NCBI GenBank assembly: GCA_002688035.1
Contig: NZBU01000011.1
Location: forward strand, 1 to 35,401
DNA length: 35,401 nt
Origin: Candidatus Iainarchaeum sp.
Lineage (GTDB): Archaea; Iainarchaeota; Iainarchaeia; Iainarchaeales; GCA-2688035
Direction of reading: 5' to 3'
Positions 16,569 through 25,263 of this stretch are shown here, in pieces (positions within the stretch are counted from its first letter, which is position 1; each line of letters starts with the position of its first letter). The notes under the pieces were generated by a model, which did no database searches, was not told the DNA's origin, and saw nothing but the letters and a program-made list of their open reading frames with translations. A program made the position numbers and the translations under genes.

Positions 16569-16671
16569 GACAATAATTAGCTTTAAATACTTCTTTGGTT
16601 CTCTTTAAATGCGACAATAATAGTTGATTTATATATTAATTAAGATTAATAAGGAGTTCCGACAATAATTA
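16569..16671 (+). repeat. Three direct repeats of GACAATAATTA upstream of giant gene
   Basis: Copies lie at 16569-16579, 16613-16623 (one mismatch, AG for TA near the end) and 16661-16671. They are 44 and 48 bases apart, about four to four and a half helical turns. They flank the two candidate TATA boxes in this 135-base gap, the position expected for a regulator binding on one DNA face. Function as operators is inference. Confidence 0.45.
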
Positions 16672-16698
16672 ATTTGGGTAAGTGAATAAGGTGTTATC
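16582..16698 (+). promoter_or_regulatory. Promoter and ribosome binding site of first giant gene
   Basis: Two TATA-like boxes occur: TTTAAATA (16582-16589) and TTTATATATT (16628-16637). The second would start transcription near 16659. AAGGTG (16688-16693) lies five bases before GTG 16699, which decides that start over ATG 16705. The 10-mer AAGTGAATAA (16680-16689) recurs just ahead of the second giant gene at 27029-27038. Confidence 0.5.
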
Positions 16699-19600
16699 GT
16701 GGTAATGGAGAAACTTGCAGGAGTATACACCGGCTTGGAAGACAAGTACTACGGCTTCCTTGACTTTCTAGAAGGAAAAGGAATCCCTGTTTACGCTTAC
16801 AACGATTTTTTAGAGGGCAAAGGTATACCGGCTTTTCCTTTCACCATTGCACTGCTCTTAATTCTAATTGTGGCCATTTCTGCACTTGCAACAGTTGGCA
16901 CAAGTCTCAATCCAACAATTTCATTCAACTTTGAAAACCAGTTCCAAGAATCTGTGAGCGGAGTAACAATTACTGCGCGAGACCTTGGGGGCAGAAAGCT
17001 GGGGGAGAAAACTGTTAGCGATGGAGGCACAATGGAACTCCAGGGAATTGGAATCGGAACCACCATCGAACTTACTGCAGAGAAAGATGGTTACAAGACC
17101 ACTACTTACAATATTCAAATAAAGAAAGAAAATAATTCTGCCAGCATCTCGTTGGAACAAAACATCAAAACAATTAACGCTACCTTAACGCTAACTGATG
17201 AGACAAGCGGGGACGGAATAGCAAACGCGCATGTTGTTGCGCAGTGGAAAACTCTCTCCATCGACCAGTACACAGACGGAACCGGGAAAGTTTCTTTGGC
17301 CGGAATTCCTGAGGGAGTACAGGTCAGTGTAAGGGTTGACGCAGAAGCCTACGAAACTTTAATCGATAATCTCTCATTTTTCGAGAACGAGGATAAAACT
17401 GTAACACTTAGCCCAAAAGGAATTTCACTGCAGGGATTAAGCAAGATTCTGATCAGTGTTAAGGATGAAGAAGGAAGCATTGTCAGAGGCGCAAAGGTTA
17501 TAATCCGGGACAACACAAATGACGGAATCCTATTTGACGATGTTGCAGTGGACGGAGAATATTACGCAGAGATTCCAAAGGGAACAAGCATCAGGCTTAC
17601 AGTTCAAAAAGACGGTTTCCTGCGATATGACTCCTCACTAGAACAGGAGAACAGAACAATCAGACAGGATGAAGAGCTCTGGGACATCGTGCTAGTACAG
17701 GGTGGAGAGAAGCTAAATGTGCTAGTTTATGCTGAAGGGAATGTTCCACTAGGGAATGCAGAAGTTCAACTCTACAACCTAGAGAATGTAATGCTTGACT
17801 CAGCCACAACAGGCTTTGGGGGTTCAGTAGAATTCACAGACTTGAATGGCGAACAATTTTATGTTACAGCCTGGAGAGACGGCTACCTCCCTGCAAGAAA
17901 ACTCGTTAATGTTAATGAAACAGAGCAAACCGCTCTAGTACTTGAAGCAAGCGACCCACTAAACAGTGTTTCACTCTCAGTTTACGTTGTCAACTCAAAC
18001 CTGGGTGCTGCAAACGGGGCCCACTTAACATTTTGGGAAGCGCAGGGCGACGACCTATTACCTCTAGGAATACCAAGCAGAAGCACTGACATAACCGGTG
18101 CAGTAATAGGTGTAAAGGCTCCGCTTGACATAACCATTGCAGTTCACGCAACCAAGGACTTGGAGGAAGGTTGGGGCGAACACACAATACAAGCAGGGGC
18201 TCCAAACGAAATTAGAATAGAATTACTGCACTCTGTAACAGTTGTTGAAATAGAAATCTTTGACGAGGAAGGAAACCCTGTTGAGGGAGCAGTAACAATC
18301 AGAGCCCTGAATGGAGACTTGCTTTTTGAAGGCGAGATTTTAGATGGAAGTGTTTTCTTTGACGCAGAGGGAAACGAAAGAGTAAATGTTGAAGTTGTGG
18401 ATGCAGATGGACAGAGCTACAGCGAGCAAGTAAACATTTCAAGCGGACTTGCAACAATAAACCTCGGAGAAGAAGTCTTAGATAGTTTATCGCCAACAGT
18501 TTCTTTCGAAGGAATTTACAACAACGGCAATGAGAAAGTTGATGGAATAGTTAAAGGAGAATTTTACTGGTTAAAGTTTGAGCTTAATGTTCCCGAGGGA
18601 ACACCGCAAGCAGGACTGCACGTAAGACTTGGTGGAGACGAAATTGCTTTTGTTGACTCACAAGAATTTGGAGTAGTAGGATTTGATGCTATTGCATCAG
18701 ACTACTTTTTTGGCAGAAGTTATCAACCAGAACCAACCCCTGGAAATGAAAGTGCTGACAAGCAGAACAAAGGAGGAACAGGTTCACTAAACAAGTGGCT
18801 TGAACTCTACTTCAACAATCCTGCAAACACTGTTGTCGCAAAAGTAAAAGTTAAAGCAGAAACAATTCTGCTGAACAGAGAAATAGAAGTGCATTACAGG
18901 GCCTGGGGCAGAGTCGGAACAGACTACTACAGACAGCCTGTTGACACAGAACTTGGAAACGATTTGTTCTCAGAATCCAAGACAGCTCTTTACGCTGAAA
19001 CTTTGGTGGATAGAATAAGTGTGTTTGAGTCAGAGGCAACATGCCAAGACAGTCTCTGTACAGCATACAGGTTTGTGGATGCAGATGGTCTTTACATTGA
19101 ACCAGATCAGTTCAAGCCAGTAACAGGAAACACTTATGCTTTAGAAATAGATTTGAGGGCAAGAAAGCAGGTCACAGCAAGCCTAAAGCTTGACACAAGC
19201 AAGACGGCTCCTTCACTCTACTTTACAGGACATGAAATAGATTCATTTGATAATGTTCCAAGCCCCGCAAGCCTTGCAGAGGAACTTCCTGTTGACACAG
19301 ACCTAACACTCTCAGGCTACATAGAGGATCTGCCTGCATCAATCATTGACTCAGAGCTTGAGACAAACCCTTATGGTTTCAGTGAGAACGCAAGCACAGA
19401 CACATCCCTTACAATCTCACAAATAAACATTCTGCCAGGACAGCAGAGAACTGTTCGCGTGTACTTTAGGGCAGATGTAGCAGGAGACACGTTCATCAAC
19501 ACGCAGGCAATAGCAGATAGCGATGTTGTAAACAAAGACTTTAGGTTTAGAATTAACACTGCAAGAGAACTTGCCCTAAGCGTTTCTCCATCAGAAGTTT

Positions 19601-22600
19601 CGGTTGGAGAAGACTTTACTGTAAGAGTAAAGGATGATGCAACAGGATCAAATATTACAAATGCAACCTTGCACCTCAAGAACAGCGAAGGAGAAATCGT
19701 TACCTCCATTGTTGGAAATGGCCGCGCAGGCAGAGGAGCAAACGGAAACTACACTTTCAAAAACAATTTGGACCCAGGACTCTACAAGTTAGAGGCAATG
19801 GCAAAGGATTACACACAAACCGAACTTGAAATCCCTATTGGGCAAGACAAGTTACTTGAATTGAAACCAGAGTTAAAGATAAGGGTTGAGAAGGGACAGA
19901 CTCAGGGTAATGTTGGAACTGCTTTGAAGAATCTCTCTGAGATGCCAATCAATTCTATAACTTATGAACTTGAAAGATCAGAGGATTTCCCGGAAGAATT
20001 CTATGTAACAGTTGAAGTTCCACCTTCTTTGAATGCGAGGCAGGAAGGCAGGATAACTGTTCATGTTGAAGTGGATACAGAGGAAGATTTGGAGAAGAGC
20101 TTGCACGGAGAACTAACTCTGATTGTTAAGGGTTCTGTTGCAGGAGAATTTCCAACAAAGACCGAGAGCAAAGTACTAATCGATTACAACAAGAAACTTG
20201 ACTCTGACTGCTTAAGGTTTGACAAGGATGAAATAAGGGTAAAGCTTATTGGTAGGGCAGGAAGCTCTGCATCCGAAGACCTTGAAATTGAGAACAAGTG
20301 TGGAGAACAACTCTCGCTAAGAACAAAGGTAAGTGAAGGTGAACAGGATCCAAATCTCGAGGTAAGCGCAAACCCTGTTTCAATAAAATCTGATGAAACA
20401 GAAGTAATCAAAGTAAATATTTTGAATAGGATTGAAAGAAATCCATCTTTAACTAGGGAAGCAGAGTTCACACTAATGCTGGAGTCCAACAAGATAAGCA
20501 AAAGCATTTCAGTTATTGTGGAGCTTTGGAACCCAAGAGTTAATCTTGCATATCCTCCAAACGTTTCACTATGGCTTGCGAGAAGGCAAGGCGCAAACAT
20601 TGCAACAGACAACCAGTCTCTCTTCCTGAGGAACACGGGTAGAGCACCAATAACATCGTTCAGACTTGCGATTGAGGATGAAACCTACAAGCAATACGCA
20701 GGGCTTAGAGTAAACATGCGGCCTAGAAGTGTTGATCATGCGACAATACAGCCTGGGCAGCCACTCCTCCCAACTAGATCTGTTCACGCAGAGTTCTCAG
20801 GGCAAACAGCATTCACACAGCCAGTGCAGGGCTATGTATCCTTCTCAGGAGTAGTAATGGGTCGACAATACCCACTTGGAAAAACAGGAGTAGCTGTGAA
20901 CTATGGTGGATTCAACTGCCTGCAACTAAGCTCTGATGTTGCAATGAACTTTGCAAGCAAAGCAAGCTATGGCACACATTCAAAAGAAATAACTCTAACA
21001 AACAAGTGTGCAGAAGCAATTCGTGTTAGAACTGTTGAGCCAAGACAAATACAAGGCAATACCCTCTCAATTATTCCAAATGACATTGTCATACAACCGC
21101 AGCAACAGCAAAAAGCAGCGCTCCAACTTACGGTTGCAAAAGAAACTCGCTTTAGAACGATTAAGGTAAAGGCACAAGGATTACTTGTTAGAACGCAACA
21201 GTTTATTGAATCAAACGAACTTCCAATAACAATTGACATTGGAGAGAAAGCCACTACAAAAGAAGGAAAAGCAACAACTGAGAGAACTGTGAAAGTTTGT
21301 GGAGAGGATGGTGGAGAGAGAAAGATTACTTTCCCAAAATTCTCAAGCGATTGTTCACAGGGCTATTGTGATGCAAAGCAATTAGCACAGTTTGTTGCAA
21401 AAGAAGTTGACAACACTATTAAGAGGGCAAAGCAAGCCGTGCAAAGAGGAGAGCAAAATGCTAGGAACTTCCCTGGTTGCGCAAACCAATCACACTGCAG
21501 CTTCTCAACAATGGGCATAAACCTGCAGCCAATGGTTGTGTTCATGCAGCTTGACGCAATGACGCCAGAAGTTGTAAGGCATGAGATACAGAACGGAAGT
21601 TTTAACGAGCTTAAGGGAATATCAAGCGTTGCGCAGGGCGAAAAGCGCTTTGAGGATATTGGGGACACAGGATTTGACTATGGCGCAGTGCACTTAGGAG
21701 GATTGTTTAGGGGCTGTGGAAAGTACAGCATCCAAGTTGATGGAGCATTCCAAGTAGTGAACAATGAGATACTTGAGGAACACGTTGTTATCACAGTTAA
21801 CCAGATTGATGAAAGAAAGATAACGCCAGAATGTGAGAACAAGATACAGAACATTGCTAACTTCCTGCCATTAGATGAAGAATATACTAGCACAGAGAAC
21901 TATGATAGTTGGCCAGGCTTGGTTTGGTATGAGGACAACAAGCTTGCTGATGCCGCAGAAGAGTTTGCAGACAGACTATTCAAAGCAAAGGGGCCAAGGC
22001 TTGTTAAATCAAGGCAAGACAACAACCTCAAGATTGTTTTAGGGCAAACAGAGGGCTCACTTGTAAGAGTAGAAATTGAGGGAGCTGGAGACAGTGATGA
22101 GGCAAAAGTTGTAACAGCCTACATCAACGAGGTTGCAGAATCCAATTTGGGAAAAGTTGCAAAAGAGGCTGCGGAAGCAATATTCGCACTAAAAAGTGGA
22201 ATCATAAAGGGTTGTATTGATCCAAATGACCCACCACTATACTTCCTTATTGAAGAAGCAGAGTTTATTGACAAGCTTTATGGAAAGCTGGAAATTTCTG
22301 CCGACCAGGACACAATCCAAATTAATGCACAAGAACAGTGTATTGACTTCAATGTTACTAGCAAGCTCAAGGACGAGCCAGTTGTACTTAAAACAAACTT
22401 TACTGATAAAGCAACTGCTGAAGAAAAAGTCCGAACTGGAATTGCAGCAGTAAGAATTAGAGACAAGAAAGGAGAACTGCTCCTGGAGGAGCTTGCTGCA
22501 GATAATACTGCAGGGGAAACAGATGAGATAGAGCTTTCAACCAAGACCGAGAAGGAAGAGCGCTACAAGGTAGAACTCAAGCTTTGTGTGGAGGGTGATG

Positions 22601-25224
22601 ACTACTTCCCACTTGCAGCAGAGAACATTGGAAGCATAAAAATTACAGCTGAAAGCCGCCTGGCGAGCATTGCCGACAGGAAGACAGAGCCACTTGAAAT
22701 AAAGATAGAGGCTTGTGGCCTACATCCATATGACCTGGTTAAAAAGATGGCTGGCGTAAAGCTTGAGGAAATTGAAAAGAAGCCTGACAAAAAATTTATA
22801 GCTTATGCAACAATTGGCTGGAAAGGAAAGCCAGATGACAAGATTGATATAAGTGTTGTGCAAAGGGCACTAGCAGCTGAACTTGCGCAGAATGAAGCAG
22901 AGAAAAGACTTGGAAAAGGAAAGGGTAGTCCAGGAGCCAGCTGGCCAACATATATGACGGAACTTGCCTGGAGAAGACTTGGAGGAATATGGGGCGGATA
23001 CTTTATCCCCTGTGCAATAACCTCTGCGATTTACGGTGCAATAATGCACTTTGGTATTGGAGCAATATGGGACGTTGGATTTGACTGTGCTCTACCTGCA
23101 ATCTGGCAGACAAAAGACGTGCTGAAAGACTTTGGTGGAGCCGCAAAAGAAATTGTTGAAGGAGTAGAGAGTTTTATTAGAGCAATACCTCTTATTGGAG
23201 AATGGTTAGTTGGAACCGGAGAGGACGAACCATTACTTGACAAAACAAGCGCAGAAGCAAAAGCAAGTAACTTCCAAGAAACTGTTTTGCCACCGGCTGT
23301 TGCAGGGGTACTTACAAAAAGCGCACTATCTGTTGTAAAGAACGGAGGCGCAGCAATAGCCACAGGAAGTGCTGAAGTAGCTGGTAAACAGGTTGCTGCA
23401 ACAGTATTTAATACACTCAAAAAAACAAACTTGCAAAGTCTTGCGGTAGCAGCTGCAGGAGGAGATACCGCAGCCGCAGATCTTTTGAAAGAAATGCAGG
23501 AAGCCTATGCAAAGAAAGTTGCGACGAATATTGTGTCTGCTGGAGCCGCTGATCCAAAGAACGTGAGATTTATTGATGACGCTTTACTACCTTCAGCACA
23601 AAAAGCTTATGGGGAAGTTGGAACAGAAGTCAACGAATTGCTGATCCAGAATGCTTCGAAGTTGAGTGGACCACCATCAACTGCGTTTAATGACATTAGA
23701 AAAAATGCTGTTAATGGCTTAATTGATGAAGGTGCAATCGCAGATACTGCAAGTGATGGAATCTCAAGAAGATTATCTGAAAGAATTGTGACAACTAAAG
23801 CTGATGCCGATGCCCTTATCAAAAAGTTTAGAGCGGATACTAGAAGAACTTTTAGAGAAAATGTTAGATCACAACTGGGTCAACAATTTGATTCAAGCAC
23901 TGAATTTAGAAAAGTATATGATGATGCTTCAAGTGGTTTGAGAAAAGAAGTTGATAAAGTTCTAAATAAGGTGAGCAGAAACCAAATACCTTTCGATGAA
24001 GTAGTAAGTCCTGTGACCGAACAAGTAACTACAATTACATATATTGGAAGCGAAAGAACTAGGGTCCCAGTAACAACAACGAAAACACAAATAACAGGCT
24101 GGAAAGTCAGTGCTGAAATAAGTGAAAATACCATCGAAAAAGCCGGAAAGCGAGCAGTTAGAGAGATAGGATCTGGTCCGGCGGGAGATATTCTTACCAA
24201 GAGTGTTGTAAACAAAAAAATCGGAAAAGAATTCACTGAAACCATTATGGGCGGAGACGCGACAAAAGGAATCGGCGGAATCGCCGATGATATGATTGAT
24301 CCAAAGATAGGGGCAGGCAGGTTATCAAGATTAAAGACCAGTTTGAAGAATTGGAGAAGATTCGTGAACCTGAAAACCATGGGGAACATTGTAAAGAATC
24401 TTGCAAAGGGAATTGCAGGAGGCGCTCTTGCAAACTACGTTGGATACCTTGGATTCAATAAGTATTGGGACAAGGTTGGGCCAGAGCCAGTTGCGCCAAT
24501 GGACACTATAACTACTGCACAGGAAGAGTGCCCAGACAGAGATAATGATGGAAAGTGCAATGAGGATCCAGTGGACGGCATAGATAATGATGGTGACGGC
24601 TTGATTGATGAGGATTATCCATTACTAAAAAGTCAGGACATATTCAAAAACCAGACTTATATGATTACGATTACAAAAGACCAGTATGGAAGTAAATTCT
24701 ATAAGTTTGACAAACTAACAACACTTGCACACTTTGATCAAATGCAGAAAGCATTGAAGGAAGATAAAGCAGTACTGTGGGCAAGCGAGAATTGTAACAG
24801 ATTCTACAAGGAGGGTGTAGCTGTTGTTTTAGGAAACCTTGCACCTGTACCAGCAGAAGGAGTTGAACCACAGTATGTAATATTTTACTATGTTAACGCA
24901 CAAGCGATTGTGAAGGCAGCTGTTGGGGCTCCTGATGATCCTTCTGATGACCTACTTGAAGAAGATTTGATGGCAGTAATGATTGTACAAGCAACCAATG
25001 TTAATCCTTCAATGAAAGGCGAATGGTGGAAAGATGGAGAAGAGAATGTCGCTGGATACATTGATTTTGCTGCAGGCAGACTGAGGAATGCGCTTAAAAG
25101 AAATAGTTACGAGTTTGATGACGCAGTTAGAGACATTAAGAACGACCAAAGATATGTCTCACTTGCAGTGCAAACAAAGAACAGATGGGAAAAATTCAGG
25201 ATTGTAAAGGCTGAGTCCAGCTAA
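16699..25224 (+). CDS. Giant membrane-tethered Ig-like repeat protein A (2841 aa)
   Basis: Residues 1-47 form a cytoplasmic tail with the motif LEDKYY at 13-18 and a duplicated DFLEGKGIP (22-30 and 36-44). One helix (48-67) follows, so the rest is outside. Residues about 80-600 hold five or six carboxypeptidase-regulatory-like Ig domains with typical GA-x-V and DG-x-G turns. A central block has YRAWG at 733-737 and C782/C787, matched in giant B. Cysteine-paired modules lie at C1171-C1201 and C1407-C1437. The last third is helical, with a hydrophobic stretch near 2098-2135 (C2105, C2130), a glycine/alanine segment near 2562-2586, and an Asp-rich likely calcium loop at 2611-2640. There is no C-terminal anchor. 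Probably a surface stalk or adhesin; its partner is unknown. Placement after the ATPase-platform-pilin genes suggests a linked role. Confidence 0.88.
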   Translation: MVMEKLAGVYTGLEDKYYGFLDFLEGKGIPVYAYNDFLEGKGIPAFPFTIALLLILIVAISALATVGTSLNPTISFNFENQFQESVSGVTITARDLGGRKLGEKTVSDGGTMELQGIGIGTTIELTAEKDGYKTTTYNIQIKKENNSASISLEQNIKTINATLTLTDETSGDGIANAHVVAQWKTLSIDQYTDGTGKVSLAGIPEGVQVSVRVDAEAYETLIDNLSFFENEDKTVTLSPKGISLQGLSKILISVKDEEGSIVRGAKVIIRDNTNDGILFDDVAVDGEYYAEIPKGTSIRLTVQKDGFLRYDSSLEQENRTIRQDEELWDIVLVQGGEKLNVLVYAEGNVPLGNAEVQLYNLENVMLDSATTGFGGSVEFTDLNGEQFYVTAWRDGYLPARKLVNVNETEQTALVLEASDPLNSVSLSVYVVNSNLGAANGAHLTFWEAQGDDLLPLGIPSRSTDITGAVIGVKAPLDITIAVHATKDLEEGWGEHTIQAGAPNEIRIELLHSVTVVEIEIFDEEGNPVEGAVTIRALNGDLLFEGEILDGSVFFDAEGNERVNVEVVDADGQSYSEQVNISSGLATINLGEEVLDSLSPTVSFEGIYNNGNEKVDGIVKGEFYWLKFELNVPEGTPQAGLHVRLGGDEIAFVDSQEFGVVGFDAIASDYFFGRSYQPEPTPGNESADKQNKGGTGSLNKWLELYFNNPANTVVAKVKVKAETILLNREIEVHYRAWGRVGTDYYRQPVDTELGNDLFSESKTALYAETLVDRISVFESEATCQDSLCTAYRFVDADGLYIEPDQFKPVTGNTYALEIDLRARKQVTASLKLDTSKTAPSLYFTGHEIDSFDNVPSPASLAEELPVDTDLTLSGYIEDLPASIIDSELETNPYGFSENASTDTSLTISQINILPGQQRTVRVYFRADVAGDTFINTQAIADSDVVNKDFRFRINTARELALSVSPSEVSVGEDFTVRVKDDATGSNITNATLHLKNSEGEIVTSIVGNGRAGRGANGNYTFKNNLDPGLYKLEAMAKDYTQTELEIPIGQDKLLELKPELKIRVEKGQTQGNVGTALKNLSEMPINSITYELERSEDFPEEFYVTVEVPPSLNARQEGRITVHVEVDTEEDLEKSLHGELTLIVKGSVAGEFPTKTESKVLIDYNKKLDSDCLRFDKDEIRVKLIGRAGSSASEDLEIENKCGEQLSLRTKVSEGEQDPNLEVSANPVSIKSDETEVIKVNILNRIERNPSLTREAEFTLMLESNKISKSISVIVELWNPRVNLAYPPNVSLWLARRQGANIATDNQSLFLRNTGRAPITSFRLAIEDETYKQYAGLRVNMRPRSVDHATIQPGQPLLPTRSVHAEFSGQTAFTQPVQGYVSFSGVVMGRQYPLGKTGVAVNYGGFNCLQLSSDVAMNFASKASYGTHSKEITLTNKCAEAIRVRTVEPRQIQGNTLSIIPNDIVIQPQQQQKAALQLTVAKETRFRTIKVKAQGLLVRTQQFIESNELPITIDIGEKATTKEGKATTERTVKVCGEDGGERKITFPKFSSDCSQGYCDAKQLAQFVAKEVDNTIKRAKQAVQRGEQNARNFPGCANQSHCSFSTMGINLQPMVVFMQLDAMTPEVVRHEIQNGSFNELKGISSVAQGEKRFEDIGDTGFDYGAVHLGGLFRGCGKYSIQVDGAFQVVNNEILEEHVVITVNQIDERKITPECENKIQNIANFLPLDEEYTSTENYDSWPGLVWYEDNKLADAAEEFADRLFKAKGPRLVKSRQDNNLKIVLGQTEGSLVRVEIEGAGDSDEAKVVTAYINEVAESNLGKVAKEAAEAIFALKSGIIKGCIDPNDPPLYFLIEEAEFIDKLYGKLEISADQDTIQINAQEQCIDFNVTSKLKDEPVVLKTNFTDKATAEEKVRTGIAAVRIRDKKGELLLEELAADNTAGETDEIELSTKTEKEERYKVELKLCVEGDDYFPLAAENIGSIKITAESRLASIADRKTEPLEIKIEACGLHPYDLVKKMAGVKLEEIEKKPDKKFIAYATIGWKGKPDDKIDISVVQRALAAELAQNEAEKRLGKGKGSPGASWPTYMTELAWRRLGGIWGGYFIPCAITSAIYGAIMHFGIGAIWDVGFDCALPAIWQTKDVLKDFGGAAKEIVEGVESFIRAIPLIGEWLVGTGEDEPLLDKTSAEAKASNFQETVLPPAVAGVLTKSALSVVKNGGAAIATGSAEVAGKQVAATVFNTLKKTNLQSLAVAAAGGDTAAADLLKEMQEAYAKKVATNIVSAGAADPKNVRFIDDALLPSAQKAYGEVGTEVNELLIQNASKLSGPPSTAFNDIRKNAVNGLIDEGAIADTASDGISRRLSERIVTTKADADALIKKFRADTRRTFRENVRSQLGQQFDSSTEFRKVYDDASSGLRKEVDKVLNKVSRNQIPFDEVVSPVTEQVTTITYIGSERTRVPVTTTKTQITGWKVSAEISENTIEKAGKRAVREIGSGPAGDILTKSVVNKKIGKEFTETIMGGDATKGIGGIADDMIDPKIGAGRLSRLKTSLKNWRRFVNLKTMGNIVKNLAKGIAGGALANYVGYLGFNKYWDKVGPEPVAPMDTITTAQEECPDRDNDGKCNEDPVDGIDNDGDGLIDEDYPLLKSQDIFKNQTYMITITKDQYGSKFYKFDKLTTLAHFDQMQKALKEDKAVLWASENCNRFYKEGVAVVLGNLAPVPAEGVEPQYVIFYYVNAQAIVKAAVGAPDDPSDDLLEEDLMAVMIVQATNVNPSMKGEWWKDGEENVAGYIDFAAGRLRNALKRNSYEFDDAVRDIKNDQRYVSLAVQTKNRWEKFRIVKAESS

Positions 25225-25226
25225 AC

Positions 25227-25244
25227 AATATAAATATATAAAAG
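25227..25244 (+). promoter_or_regulatory. TATA region of the large pilin-like gene
   Basis: The A/T stretch contains ATATATAAAAG (25234-25244), about 26 bases before ATG 25264. There is no ribosome binding site, so a leaderless mRNA is likely. This makes the gene independently expressed although it lies only 39 bases after giant A. Confidence 0.5.
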
Positions 25245-25263
25245 AATAAACTAATTCTCTTGC

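Noticed and set aside
22217-22453. 78-residue plus-strand frame inside giant A
   Set aside because: It is out of frame within a continuous 2841-codon gene and shows no protein-like features.
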